NCBI GenBank assembly: GCA_028704035.1
Contig: JAQVLS010000014.1
Location: forward strand, 1-15,835
Source of the DNA: Desulfotomaculaceae bacterium
GTDB lineage: Bacteria; Bacillota; Desulfotomaculia; Desulfotomaculales; Pelotomaculaceae
Reading direction: 5' to 3'
Length of the DNA stretch: 15,835 nucleotides
Positions 1 to 7,137 of this stretch are shown here, one piece after another. A model generated the notes under the pieces. That model ran no database searches, was not told where the DNA came from, and worked only from the letters and a program-made list of their open reading frames with translations. Position 1 is the stretch's first letter; every line of letters starts with the position of its first letter. Position numbers and translations under genes: made by a program.

Positions 1-59
1 CGGAGCTCCAGCAGGGTATTTTGGGCGCTTTTGACCAGCAGAAAAACAAGACTGTTCAT
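1..59 (-). CDS. Start of a probable ABC transporter permease (partial)
   Basis: The first 19 or so codons of a minus-strand gene are visible, beginning MNSLVFLLVKSAQ and running off the left edge. Its ATG (57-59) overlaps the TGA of the ATPase gene (56-58) in an ATGA arrangement, which implies one transcript and translational coupling. The overlap with an ABC-2-type ATPase makes an integral membrane permease the natural expectation, but too little is present to identify a domain. Confidence 0.55.
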   Translation of the reverse strand, partial: MNSLVFLLVKSAQNTLLEL

Positions 60-769
60 GGCGCGTCCCCCTGGCTTTTTCCCTCCGTAATGGCGAAATA
101 AACGTCCTCAAGGCTTTGGCCGGCCGCGAGGTCCGTGCGGCGGCAAACGCGCGCGATCCGGCCCTTAACCATGATGTAGGTTACATCCCAATCTTCCTCC
201 ACGCTTTCGATCATGTGGGTGCTGACAAGCAGGGCGCAGCCGCTGTCCCGCAGTTTAACAATGATCGTTTTCAGTTCGCGGATCCCATGCGGGTCAAGGC
301 CGACCAGCGGTTCATCCATAATGACGGCTTTGGGCCGGGGCAAAAGCGCGCAGCAGACGCTGACCTTTTGCTGCATTCCTTTGGAAAGTTCTTTACCCAG
401 CTTCATTTTTTTATCGTCCAGCTCAAAGCGGCGAAGCAAGGCCTCCCCTTTTTCCTCCCAGGCCTCCAGCCGGTACGCCTTAGCAATGAACTCCAGGTGC
501 TCCGCCACCGTCAGCATCGGGTACAGCACGGGAAACTCCGGCACATATCCCAAAAGCCGTTTCGCCTCCACCGTATGGTTCTCATGCCCGTTAATGGTAA
601 TGGCGCCCTGGAAACGCAGGAGGCCGCAAACAGACTTGAGCAGCGTTGATTTGCCCGCGCCGTTGGGGCCGAGCAGCACGGCCAGCTCGCCGCGGTCCAC
701 GGACAGGTTGATGTTGTCATTGGCCGCCAGCTTGCCGTATTTCTTGGTCATGTTCCGGATGTCAATCAT
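56..769 (-). CDS. ABC transporter ATP-binding protein (ABC-2/CcmA type)
   Basis: This 237-aa nucleotide-binding subunit would power a membrane ABC transporter, probably an exporter of the ABC-2 type. Walker A is GPNGAGKST at residues 34-42, the signature is LSKGMQQK at 128-135, Walker B is AVIMDEP at 148-154 with catalytic E153, the D-loop follows as GLDP, and the H-loop is STH with H185. The usual Q-loop glutamine is a glutamate (GYVPEFP, about 75-81), as in many ABC-2 ATPases. The ATG is preceded by AAGGAG at a good distance. The downstream gene overlaps by 4 bp and is probably its permease. A TATAAT-like box (minus strand, 875-880) lies upstream without a convincing -35. The substrate cannot be deduced. 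Confidence 0.93.
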   Translation of the reverse strand: MIDIRNMTKKYGKLAANDNINLSVDRGELAVLLGPNGAGKSTLLKSVCGLLRFQGAITINGHENHTVEAKRLLGYVPEFPVLYPMLTVAEHLEFIAKAYRLEAWEEKGEALLRRFELDDKKMKLGKELSKGMQQKVSVCCALLPRPKAVIMDEPLVGLDPHGIRELKTIIVKLRDSGCALLVSTHMIESVEEDWDVTYIMVKGRIARVCRRTDLAAGQSLEDVYFAITEGKSQGDAP

Positions 770-928
770 CTAAAAAGCTCCTTACCGTTTCTTACACTAT
801 TGCATCGCATTGTGGATTCCGGAAATCGTAAAAAGAGCGACGTACAACCATATGTTTTTTCTAGGGATGAGTATATTATACCTTCAGTTGATCATTAAGA
901 CCCTATTTCTTTCCCGGAATTGTTTCCA

Positions 929-955
929 AAAACAAAACCGCCATTCCCGGCGGTT
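929..955 (-). terminator. Intrinsic terminator of the MoxR/VWA operon
   Basis: On the minus strand a 7-bp GC-rich stem, AACCGCC/GGCGGTT, closes a 6-nt loop and is followed by TTGTTTTT. It begins just after the stop codon of the VWA-domain gene, so it ends the three-gene minus-strand operon and insulates it from the ABC transporter genes. Confidence 0.85.
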
Positions 956-959
956 AAAC

Positions 960-2150
960 TTACTCCAAATACATATAGGCCACGTTCCCGAAATGGGGGA
1001 CGGGACAATTTTCTCCGGTCAACACCCAGAGCACGGGGTAGTGGGGCGGGTCCTTGGGCAGGGTGGCGTCCCCGTCGGTCAGGAAGACCATCAACGACGG
1101 GGTGATGTGGCGTTTTTCGATTTCCTGAAACAAGGGCCGAAAATTTGTCCCGCCGCTGCCCTTGAACTGCAGCGGGATATTATGCGGGTCAAGTTCTTGG
1201 AAGAGCTGCACGGACGCGTCGCAGTGGGCGATATAGCCCTTGAACTCCGGATAGGAGTAGACAATATTGACCATTTCCGAGATGAACTGCCTGTAAAAAC
1301 GCCAGACCGAACCGGAAGTGTCAATGGCCACCACGACCTCTTCCAGCCCTTCGCTGCCGAACTCCGGCAGGAATACATAGTCGAAACGCCGGTCGGGCGG
1401 GATGAAGGTGTAGTCCGACCGAGTCGGCTGGACAAAGGAAGCCAGCGCCTGCTTCCAGTCCAGTTTGGGGTACAGGATATTTTCGATGATCTGGATCATG
1501 CCGGCGGGCAGGTGGCCTCTTTGCAGAGCGTCCTGGGCCGCCTGGGCGGCGCGCATCTTCCAGGTCGCAGCTTCCGCGTTGGCGTCGGCGGACTCGTCCT
1601 GTCCGCTCTTGTTCTTACCCCACATGGAATGGTCGTCCAGGAGCTTGCCTTCAGGCTTTTTATTCTGCTTGGGTTGACCCTGGCCGCTTTGCCCCGACGG
1701 GGAGGTCTTTTCCGCCTCCTCCTGGAGTTTGGGCGGCAGTTCCTGGAGCAGGATATTGTACACAGAATCTGCCGCCATGCCTTTAAAACGGTCGGATACG
1801 AAAACGCCGGACGGCAGCTGGAACTCCTGTTCTTTGACGATTTGATTAACGACATAATCGCAGGCCATGTTCCAGAGATCCCGGTCACGGGTACCCCGCC
1901 GCCAGATGTGCTGGAGGACCGCGTGCATTATTTCGTGAACCAGGGCGCCCATGAGCATGGCGACGCCGCCGGTATTGACCAGGCCCTGTACAAACTCATC
2001 ATGGTAAAGCAGGTTGAAACCCTCGGTCCGCATGGTCGAAGTGGACCGGTCCTCCCTGGGCTGCAGGAAGAGGGCCAGGGAGCCGAAGAAGGGATACTTC
2101 ATGAGCATCCGGGTCCTAGCCTGGCTGATCAAATAATAAGAATCCGGCAA
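960..2150 (-). CDS. HExxH metallopeptidase-like/VWA-like protein (COG3864, DUF2201 type)
   Basis: This 396-aa protein has two parts. The N-terminal half holds a gluzincin-like motif, HEIMH at residues 72-76, with a later NMACDYV (D98) typical of this family's third metal-ligand region. A low-complexity G/Q/K/E-rich linker spans about 145-200. The C-terminal half is a VWA-like fold with an intact MIDAS: DTSGS at 277-281, T335 in GGTNF, and D359 in LTDGD. The family is known as a partner of MoxR-type AAA+ ATPases, and such an ATPase is encoded immediately upstream with a 19-bp gap. The chosen start is TTG at 2150, preceded by a run of seven Gs acting as the Shine-Dalgarno; an ATG near residue 15 is the alternative. 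Whether the peptidase site is active is unknown. The target is unknown. Confidence 0.88.
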   Translation of the reverse strand: MPDSYYLISQARTRMLMKYPFFGSLALFLQPREDRSTSTMRTEGFNLLYHDEFVQGLVNTGGVAMLMGALVHEIMHAVLQHIWRRGTRDRDLWNMACDYVVNQIVKEQEFQLPSGVFVSDRFKGMAADSVYNILLQELPPKLQEEAEKTSPSGQSGQGQPKQNKKPEGKLLDDHSMWGKNKSGQDESADANAEAATWKMRAAQAAQDALQRGHLPAGMIQIIENILYPKLDWKQALASFVQPTRSDYTFIPPDRRFDYVFLPEFGSEGLEEVVVAIDTSGSVWRFYRQFISEMVNIVYSYPEFKGYIAHCDASVQLFQELDPHNIPLQFKGSGGTNFRPLFQEIEKRHITPSLMVFLTDGDATLPKDPPHYPVLWVLTGENCPVPHFGNVAYMYLE

Positions 2151-2169
2151 CTGGCAACCCCCCCGATTA

Positions 2170-3201
2170 CTAATCTGTTCCCACCAGGACGCCCGTGTTT
2201 CTGACCAGCCAATCGCGGAATTCAGGTAGCATCACCAGTTCATTGCGAAGGCCCGCTTTTACGGCATCATTGATGGCCAGCACCTGGTACTCAACCATCA
2301 GCATGGAGATAAAGGCAAAAAAGTTGCTCATGCGGGCAGCGGTTTTATTATTGGACAGGCTGCTGACCAGAGCCCCGATACAGGCGTAAATCATATCGGG
2401 GGAATCCGGCACTAGCGTCGTCCTGCCGTCCAGGATCTCGTCCGCGTCGGGGATCTGCTCCAACATCCGGCAGAAGGCGGTAAATTCTGTGGCGGGGCCT
2501 TCGCCGACCGCCCCGCAGACAGCTGGGAACGCCCTGTCTACTTTGCCGTAGGAGGGCAGGATCTTGTGGACGAATTCCCAGCTGCGCGGGCTGGGGAAGG
2601 CTTTGATCTCAGCGGCCTGGTTGGGAAACCGGTAAAGCAGTTCAGGCCTGAAATTTAAAAAGCTGATCACTCGATGGTCAATCCTGTTGGGGATCGCCCA
2701 GTGCTTCCAATCCTCCATCGAGCAGGTAACTTCAAAGTGGATCATTCTGTTGGCCAGCGCCGCAGGCATCTGGTTGCTGACGCCTTTATCCTGGGCCCGG
2801 TTGCCCGCCGCCACTTGGCGCCACCCCTCCGGCAGGAGGTATTCGCCGACACGCCGGTCCAGGATCAACTGGTAGGCGGCGGCCTGCACAGCCCGTGGGG
2901 CGGAGGTAATTTCGTCATAGAGTATGATACCTTCTGCGCCGTCGCGGTCGACATGGGGCAGGAAGGAAGGGGCCAGCCAGTCCGCCTGCCGGGTATCCCT
3001 GTTGGGATAGGGGATGCCGCGCAGGTCAATGGGGTTCAAGAGCAAAAGCCGCAGGTCGAGGAAACCCCAGCCGCTTTCTGCGGCTATCTGCAGGACAATG
3101 CTGGACTTCCCGACTCCGGGGGGGCCCCACAACATCACGGTGGGGACTTCAGGGTCTGCTAAAAGGATCTTCAGGTGACCTTTTGCTTCAGTTGCAAACA
3201 T
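2170..3201 (-). CDS. MoxR-type AAA+ ATPase
   Basis: This 343-aa AAA+ ATPase (AAA_5 group) has Walker A GPPGVGKSS at residues 26-34, Walker B IILYDEI with D96/E97, sensor-1 AAGNR at 131-135 (N134), and a conserved NRMIHF at 151-156. The ATG has AGGAGTG eight bases upstream. MoxR ATPases act as chaperone-like remodelers working with a VWA-domain protein that binds substrate or cofactor; here that partner is the next gene downstream. The C-terminal part (about 200-343) is the usual helical extension of this subgroup. I infer that the two proteins form one complex. The substrate being remodelled is not evident. Confidence 0.92.
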   Translation of the reverse strand: MFATEAKGHLKILLADPEVPTVMLWGPPGVGKSSIVLQIAAESGWGFLDLRLLLLNPIDLRGIPYPNRDTRQADWLAPSFLPHVDRDGAEGIILYDEITSAPRAVQAAAYQLILDRRVGEYLLPEGWRQVAAGNRAQDKGVSNQMPAALANRMIHFEVTCSMEDWKHWAIPNRIDHRVISFLNFRPELLYRFPNQAAEIKAFPSPRSWEFVHKILPSYGKVDRAFPAVCGAVGEGPATEFTAFCRMLEQIPDADEILDGRTTLVPDSPDMIYACIGALVSSLSNNKTAARMSNFFAFISMLMVEYQVLAINDAVKAGLRNELVMLPEFRDWLVRNTGVLVGTD

Positions 3202-3240
3202 ATACAGCCACTCCTAAATTTAATCGCTTTGGGTGCACTA

Positions 3241-3274
3241 CCCACCACCTGACCAATCGGTTAGTGTTGGTGGG
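3241..3274 (-). repeat. Inverted repeat between the operon's first and second genes
   Basis: Arms CCCACCA (3241-3247) and TGGTGGG (3268-3274) enclose a second, imperfect hairpin, CTGACC-AATC-GGTTAG. It fills most of the 82-bp gap between the hypothetical gene and the MoxR gene. No T-run follows on the minus strand, so it is not a typical terminator. It may be an mRNA processing, stability or attenuation element. Confidence 0.5.
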
Positions 3275-3283
3275 CTGGTTAAA

Positions 3284-3835
3284 TCAACGGCCTGTCAGCA
3301 TGGTCAGCGCGTCATGCAAATGGGCAATCTTTTTCTTGCCGGCGTCATCCAGGGTCTCCCCGTCTTTTTGTATCACCGCATAACCGCCATTAAACAGGAT
3401 TAACAGTTCGCAGTAGGCCAGGTTATCGAATACAGACACCGGGAATTCCTTCGGGACGGCGCGCTGGCCGGTCGTCTTCAGTCCCCAGAGAAGCAAAATT
3501 TCTTCCTCTTCCCACTTGTCAACGGCCCAGGGGTTATCCAGGTCCGGATTATCATAATAGAGGCCGCGCACTTTATTGCCGAAAGTACCGTGAGACAGCG
3601 CAAAACGCAGTGTACCGGTATCTGCGGCTTCGTAAACAGCCAGGTCGACCCGCAGCTCGCCGTACGCGACATCCTGTTTTATGACCAGGTTATAAATACC
3701 GCCGTTACGGCATTTATTGGTAACTGACCCGGCGCTGTCGTATACGCGGCAGGAAATCCTGTCGGAAAAGAGAAGAGACGCCTTAAAATTAGCCAGGTTC
3801 CCGATATGGACCAGTGGATAATCGTAAGTCGGCAT
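3284..3835 (-). CDS. Hypothetical protein, first gene of the MoxR/VWA operon
   Basis: I do not recognise this 183-aa protein, which starts MPTYDYPLVHIGNLANFK. It is soluble, with no signal peptide or membrane segment, and is rich in beta-prone segments. It includes an acidic stretch (KWEEEEILLLWG, about 116-127) and a C-terminal helix ending HDALTMLTGR. The start at 3835 is preferred because GGGTGG lies seven bases upstream; the reading frame stays open to an ATG at 3883, which has no Shine-Dalgarno and would add 16 residues. It lies 82 bp upstream of the MoxR ATPase on the same strand, so it is probably co-transcribed and could be a substrate, adaptor or regulator of the ATPase/VWA pair. Confidence 0.7.
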   Translation of the reverse strand: MPTYDYPLVHIGNLANFKASLLFSDRISCRVYDSAGSVTNKCRNGGIYNLVIKQDVAYGELRVDLAVYEAADTGTLRFALSHGTFGNKVRGLYYDNPDLDNPWAVDKWEEEEILLLWGLKTTGQRAVPKEFPVSVFDNLAYCELLILFNGGYAVIQKDGETLDDAGKKKIAHLHDALTMLTGR

Positions 3836-4102
3836 TGTCAAACCACCCGATACTGATTTTTCTTTGGCTAAATATTGCCTCATTACGTCTTGTATTATTA
3901 CATTACAGTGAAAATACCTTCATGTTCATGAAAAAAAGTCTGTGGGTACTGTTTACGTTTTTAATATAACCTCAGCGCAGGATGCCAGAAAAGCATAATA
4001 TCGTTGACCATCGTTGTGGCGCGCCAGGGCGGGATGTGGAGTAACGGGATCATCAACAGCAAGTGAGCTGACATTAGAACGCTGCAGCAGGGCCCTGCAG
4101 TT

Positions 4103-4555
4103 CTATTTTTTTAAAGGACAGTTCACTGGATTGGCAGTTAGCAATTTGTATAATTCTTTATCCTCCGCCTCTATCCTGGTAGCAATTTTTTCGATTAAGG
4201 AGGATGTTTCTTTGACAAACTTCATCATATCTTCCCTGATGGAATTGGGAGTGCCGATATATTGTCTAATATAGGCTTCAAATTTTTGCGCGAGTTCTCC
4301 CATTTCCTCCGAAAATTTTGCAGCGGTTTCTGCAGTATATTGATTATTGCTTTCTATCAGGCAGGGATAGAGAAAATCATCCTCAAATTTCAAATGCGTG
4401 TGCAGAATAGCATTTAACTGACCCAGCTTTAAGGCAATCCAAATGGTATTTTCGGGAATATCTTCTACGGAATAAACGTCCTCCCGCAATTCATTAATAA
4501 TGGCCTTGATCTCCTTATGCTGCTCCTTGATTTTCTGACTGTATATCTCAATCAC
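4103..4555 (-). CDS. Hemerythrin-like (HHE) protein with a degenerate second half
   Basis: This 150-aa, all-helical, soluble protein resembles the hemerythrin/HHE cation-binding family. The first half has typical ligands: H13 in EQHKEI, and H52/H54 plus E58 in LHTHLKFEDDFLYP. The second half keeps the shape of the motif (RIEAEDKELYKLL, about 129-141) but has arginine where family members have histidine, and no other histidine occurs in the protein. A full diiron site is therefore doubtful unless it forms from two subunits. The start is GTG at 4555 with only a weak G-run before it. Members of this family sense or store O2, NO or iron, and this one could instead be structural. It sits alone, 547 bp beyond the first ATG of the operon and in the same orientation as rarD. 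Confidence 0.75.
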   Translation of the reverse strand: MIEIYSQKIKEQHKEIKAIINELREDVYSVEDIPENTIWIALKLGQLNAILHTHLKFEDDFLYPCLIESNNQYTAETAAKFSEEMGELAQKFEAYIRQYIGTPNSIREDMMKFVKETSSLIEKIATRIEAEDKELYKLLTANPVNCPLKK

Positions 4556-4650
4556 CCCAGTTTTAAAAATTCTGTTACTTGAATGTAATTTTATTATATT
4601 ATTTGATTATTGTGAAGTTGTGAAATTGCGATGCCTGTTTGTTGTGGATT

Positions 4651-4683
4651 TTAAAAAGCCGCTTCTTAAAAAGAGCGGCTTTT
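4651..4683 (-). terminator. Terminator overlapping the 3' end of rarD
   Basis: A perfect 10-bp stem, AAAAGCCGCT (4654-4663) with AGCGGCTTTT (4674-4683), has a 10-nt loop, and on the minus strand the second arm runs into TTTTT. The stem includes the last codons of the transporter gene (KSRSF-stop). The symmetrical A/T tails mean it could work in both directions. Confidence 0.85.
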
Positions 4684-5604
4684 GGGGGTTGATACGGATG
4701 CGGGTTTAATAAAGGACCTGGTGGTGGCCAATGAAAAAACAATCAAAGCAGCCCAGATTAAAGAAAATGAAACCAGGTGGACTGTTGTAAATGATTCTTT
4801 ATAAAGAAAAATCCCCAGAAGCAGTGAAATAGTTGGTGAAAAATACTGCAAAAACCCCACGGCGTACAATGGAAGGCGATTGACGCCTGCCGCGAATAAG
4901 AGCAGCGGCGCGGCGGTGACAACTCCCGCGCCCATTGTCAATATGGTAACGGGTGAAAAACCAAAACTAAAAATTAAAGTCCCGCTTTGATAAGCGTAAA
5001 TTAAATAGGCCAAAGCAAACGGGGTAATGATCATGGTCTCTATGGTCAGGCCGCTGATGGCGTCAAGGTTAACTATTTTTTTAAACAGCCCGTACATGCC
5101 GAAAGTAACGGCCAGCGCTAAAGATACCCAGGGTACGGCCCCAAAACTGACAGCCATGTTTAACACACCAACTAGGGCAAGCAGGAGGGCCACTTTTTGC
5201 CAGAAAGAAAGCTTTTCTTGCAAAAAAACAATACCTAACAATACACTGACCAGGGGGTTGATATAATACCCCAGGCTGGTTTCCACAATCCGTCCGTTGT
5301 TTACAGCCCAAATGTAAAGATACCAGTTAATGCTGATAATTAAAGAAGCTGTAAACAATCCCGCCAATTGTTTTGGTCTGGCCATAATCTCGCGTAGTTC
5401 GTGTAAAAAACCCCTGAACCTGCCGGCAAAAATCAATACCAGCACCAAAAATAAAAAACACCATATAACCCGGTGCGCGATAATTTGATCGGAAGGGACA
5501 CAGATGATCGATTTCCAATAAACCGGCAGGATGCCCCACAACAGATAAGCCCCTGTGGCTGACGCGGTCCCAATCAAGAAATCATTAGTTTTTTTCAGTT
5601 TCAA
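4666..5604 (-). CDS. rarD: RarD/EamA-type drug-metabolite transporter
   Basis: This 312-aa polytopic membrane protein has about ten hydrophobic segments arranged as two EamA-like halves, the architecture of the drug/metabolite transporter superfamily. The N-terminal pattern (GTASATGAYLLWGILPVYWK) and features such as IIAHRVIWCF and NNGRIVETSLGYYINPL are characteristic of the RarD subfamily. E. coli RarD is named for a chloramphenicol-sensitivity phenotype, but the natural substrate of this group is not established. The start is TTG at 5604, supported by GAGGT seven bases upstream. A sigma-A-like promoter lies at 5651-5679, giving a leader of roughly 40 nt. The gene appears to be monocistronic, ending at its own overlapping terminator. 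Confidence 0.9.
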   Translation of the reverse strand: MKLKKTNDFLIGTASATGAYLLWGILPVYWKSIICVPSDQIIAHRVIWCFLFLVLVLIFAGRFRGFLHELREIMARPKQLAGLFTASLIISINWYLYIWAVNNGRIVETSLGYYINPLVSVLLGIVFLQEKLSFWQKVALLLALVGVLNMAVSFGAVPWVSLALAVTFGMYGLFKKIVNLDAISGLTIETMIITPFALAYLIYAYQSGTLIFSFGFSPVTILTMGAGVVTAAPLLLFAAGVNRLPLYAVGFLQYFSPTISLLLGIFLYKESFTTVHLVSFSLIWAALIVFSLATTRSFIKPASVSTPKSRSF

Positions 5605-5650
5605 AATGCTACCTCAAAATATTATTGAAATGAAATACATTCTATTATGA

Positions 5651-5679
5651 ATTATAAAAAAAAGCAATGGAGGCTCCAA
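5651..5679 (-). promoter_or_regulatory. Probable sigma-A promoter of rarD
   Basis: On the minus strand TTGGAG (5679-5674) and a perfect TATAAT (5656-5651) are separated by exactly 17 bp. Transcription would begin near 5644, about 40 bases before the TTG start codon. The -35 matches the consensus only in TTG. Confidence 0.6.
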
Positions 5680-5685
5680 CTTAAA

Positions 5686-5766
5686 AAGCCGGCCGCACCC
5701 GCACCTGTTCAGGCAGGATGCCTACCCTGTGAAATCTTGATCCAAATGGGTAAAGGGTGCCGGCTT
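5686..5766. repeat. Long-range inverted repeat with an internal hairpin
   Basis: Arms AAGCCGGC(CGC)ACCC (5686-5700) and GGGTGCCGGCTT (5755-5766) pair over 12 bp, with three bases bulged on the left side. Inside is a 5-bp hairpin, AGGCA-GGA-TGCCT (5711-5723). Read on the minus strand, the outer stem is followed by TTTTT, so it could be a structured RNA ending in a terminator. It lies just upstream of the rarD promoter, so it would end a separate short transcript or be a DNA-level repeat. I matched it to no known riboswitch. Confidence 0.5.
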
Positions 5767-5792
5767 AAAAATTCTAAAAGGGGAGAAAAGGA

Positions 5793-5930
5793 AATGAGCA
5801 AATATCCCAGATCAGGATAGGGTCGGAACCTCACGTGTTTGCTTCTATTCGCAACTTGGCAATCAGTCTTTTGCGCCTGCGTAAATTGGGGTGGAATCGT
5901 GAACTCGCTCTGTCACTGATTGGCGTTTAG
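5793..5930 (+). pseudogene. ISAs1/IS4-like transposase remnant (C-terminal end)
   Basis: A reading frame of about 45 codons ending at TAG (5928-5930) contains GSEPHVFASIRNLAISLLRL and ends RELALSLIGV. This is the form of the C-terminus of DDE transposases of the ISAs1/IS4 (H-repeat-like) group, where a conserved LRNLAI-LLR helix precedes a terminal RALALLG-type end. There is no start and no catalytic domain, so it is debris. It marks the left edge of the AT-rich island and occupies part of the 5605-6102 gap. Identification is from memory of the family pattern. Confidence 0.6.
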
Positions 5931-6066
5931 CGTGACTTTGCCGGAGACCTGCAGCGTGTATAAAAAAAAGCAGAGACGTAGTTTCAAAATTAGTTAACAA
6001 AAAGTAAGCAACTCGAATACTATAAAGCAAAGTTAGTTTAATAATTAATTGTATATATAGGTCATA

Positions 6067-6072
6067 TATAAT
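6067..6072 (+). promoter_or_regulatory. Possible -10 element of the DUF3494 gene
   Basis: A perfect TATAAT lies 31 bp before the chosen ATG inside CATATATAAT, which also resembles sporulation sigma-E/sigma-K -10 boxes (CATA-rich). No convincing -35 of either type is present at the right spacing. The surrounding 5930-6060 is very AT-rich and carries no gene that I can see. Confidence 0.3.
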
Positions 6073-6102
6073 GTAGTGGTGACTGAAAGGATGTGTTTTT
6101 TC

Positions 6103-6753
6103 ATGGTTCAATCAATAAACCTTGGAACGGCTACCAATTTTGCAATACTAGCCGGTTCTGGGATCACCAATACCGGCCCGACTACAATAAAAGGGGATGT
6201 TGGGACGTTTCCAACAGCAACAGAAACTGGATTTGGCACTATCACAATAATCGGTACGAATCATTCAGGCGACGCTGTCACGCAAGGGGCAAAAAACGAC
6301 CTAGTCATATCCTACAACGATGCTGCCAGTCGAATACCTGCTACCACAGTGTCCGGGGATATTGGAGGGCAAATCCTCATAGCCGGCGTCTACAACTCCT
6401 CGTCTTCACTTGGGATAACAGGTACTCTCACACTTGACGCTCAAGGCGATCAAAATGCTGTTTTCATCTTCCAAATTGGTTCCACACTAACTACTGCATC
6501 GAGTAGTAGCGTAGTTCTTATCAATGGTGCCAAAGCCTGCAATGTCTTTTGGCAAGTTGGAAGTTCTGCCACGCTCGGAACAGGGTCTAACTTCCAGGGA
6601 ACCATCTTGGCTATGACATCGATTACAGCGACGACTGGTGCAGTGATAAATGGACGAATGCTGGCAAGAGATGGTGCAGTTACCTTAGATACCAATACCG
6701 TTACAGCAACGATATGTGCACCTACACCTCAGCGTGGGATCTTACTATGGTAA
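6103..6753 (+). CDS. DUF3494 (ice-binding-like) beta-solenoid protein
   Basis: This 216-aa protein is almost entirely a DUF3494 domain (PF11999), the fold of microbial ice-binding proteins. Diagnostic segments are LGTATNFAILAGSGITNTGP near the N-terminus, VSGDIGGQILIAGVYNSSSS in the middle, and ACNVFWQVGSSATLGTGSNF toward the end, then INGRMLARDGAVTLDTNTV. It has no signal peptide or C-terminal anchor, unlike secreted ice-binding proteins, and ends CAPTPQRGILLW. The start chosen is ATG 6103, with AAAGG about 12 bases upstream; ATG 6091 and GTG 6076 are in frame but badly placed for a Shine-Dalgarno. In an anaerobic spore-former an adhesive or spore-surface role is as likely as ice binding. 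Its neighbours are also surface-type proteins lacking signals. Confidence 0.88.
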   Translation: MVQSINLGTATNFAILAGSGITNTGPTTIKGDVGTFPTATETGFGTITIIGTNHSGDAVTQGAKNDLVISYNDAASRIPATTVSGDIGGQILIAGVYNSSSSLGITGTLTLDAQGDQNAVFIFQIGSTLTTASSSSVVLINGAKACNVFWQVGSSATLGTGSNFQGTILAMTSITATTGAVINGRMLARDGAVTLDTNTVTATICAPTPQRGILLW

Positions 6754-6777
6754 GATAGTTGATCACTTTATAGCTAA

Positions 6778-6949
6778 GTTGCGGGTATTTCAGAACAAAT
6801 TCTAAAACGGAGAAAACAAGTTTATAAAGAAGCTAAATTAAAGCATCCGGAAAATGGACAGGCCCCGTTAGAGAGTGGTCTTTAAATGAGGTTGCTTGGC
6901 TCAATCCAGCTCGTATGCAAGGAACAGAATCCAAAGGGAAAAGCGTGTA
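6778..6949 (+). pseudogene. IS3-family OrfB remnant (C-terminal end, frameshifted)
   Basis: The frame from 6778 reads VAGISEQILKRRKQVYKEAK then LKHPE. After a one-base shift the next frame continues WTGPVREWSLNEVAWLNPAR and ends at TAA (6947-6949). Together this matches the characteristic end of IS3-family OrfB integrase-type transposases, where HPERW is followed by a TRNW-like segment and a (V/A)xLNP motif. The frameshift and the absence of the DDE core mark it as a dead fragment. It fills the first half of the 6754-7137 gap; the remainder shows no gene. Confidence 0.7.
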
Positions 6950-7137
6950 ATACACACCCATAGCCGCCGCTTGCGGTCGGAGCGAAGCGGAGAGTCTTGA
7001 CTGATGTGATAGGCTAAATAATCCCGACCGAAGACAATTTATTTTTTGGCGTATATCTGCCGGTCGAGTTTATACTAATTCTTTATACGTTTATGCGACA
7101 ACTACATTTACCCTTATTTCTATAAGGAGTGATGGTA

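Noticed and set aside
810..2204. A 464-codon plus-strand open frame
   Set aside because: It lies antisense to the HExxH/VWA gene, whose motifs are unmistakable. The plus-strand translation shows no domain and no ribosome binding site and starts inside an intergenic region.
4014..4274. An 86-codon plus-strand frame in the gap before the hemerythrin-like gene
   Set aside because: It mostly lies antisense to the hemerythrin-like gene and has no ribosome binding site. The 3884-4102 interval shows only a GCAGGGCCCTGC palindrome (about 4088-4099) and no gene I can support.
5794..5820. An 8-codon ORF (MSKYPRSG) with a strong Shine-Dalgarno-like sequence
   Set aside because: Another frame across the same bases matches a transposase C-terminus, and the A/G-rich run before it can be chance. 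No downstream gene is close enough for it to act as a leader peptide.
5863..6111. An 82-codon minus-strand frame
   Set aside because: It runs antisense to the transposase remnant and through very AT-rich DNA, with no recognisable motif.
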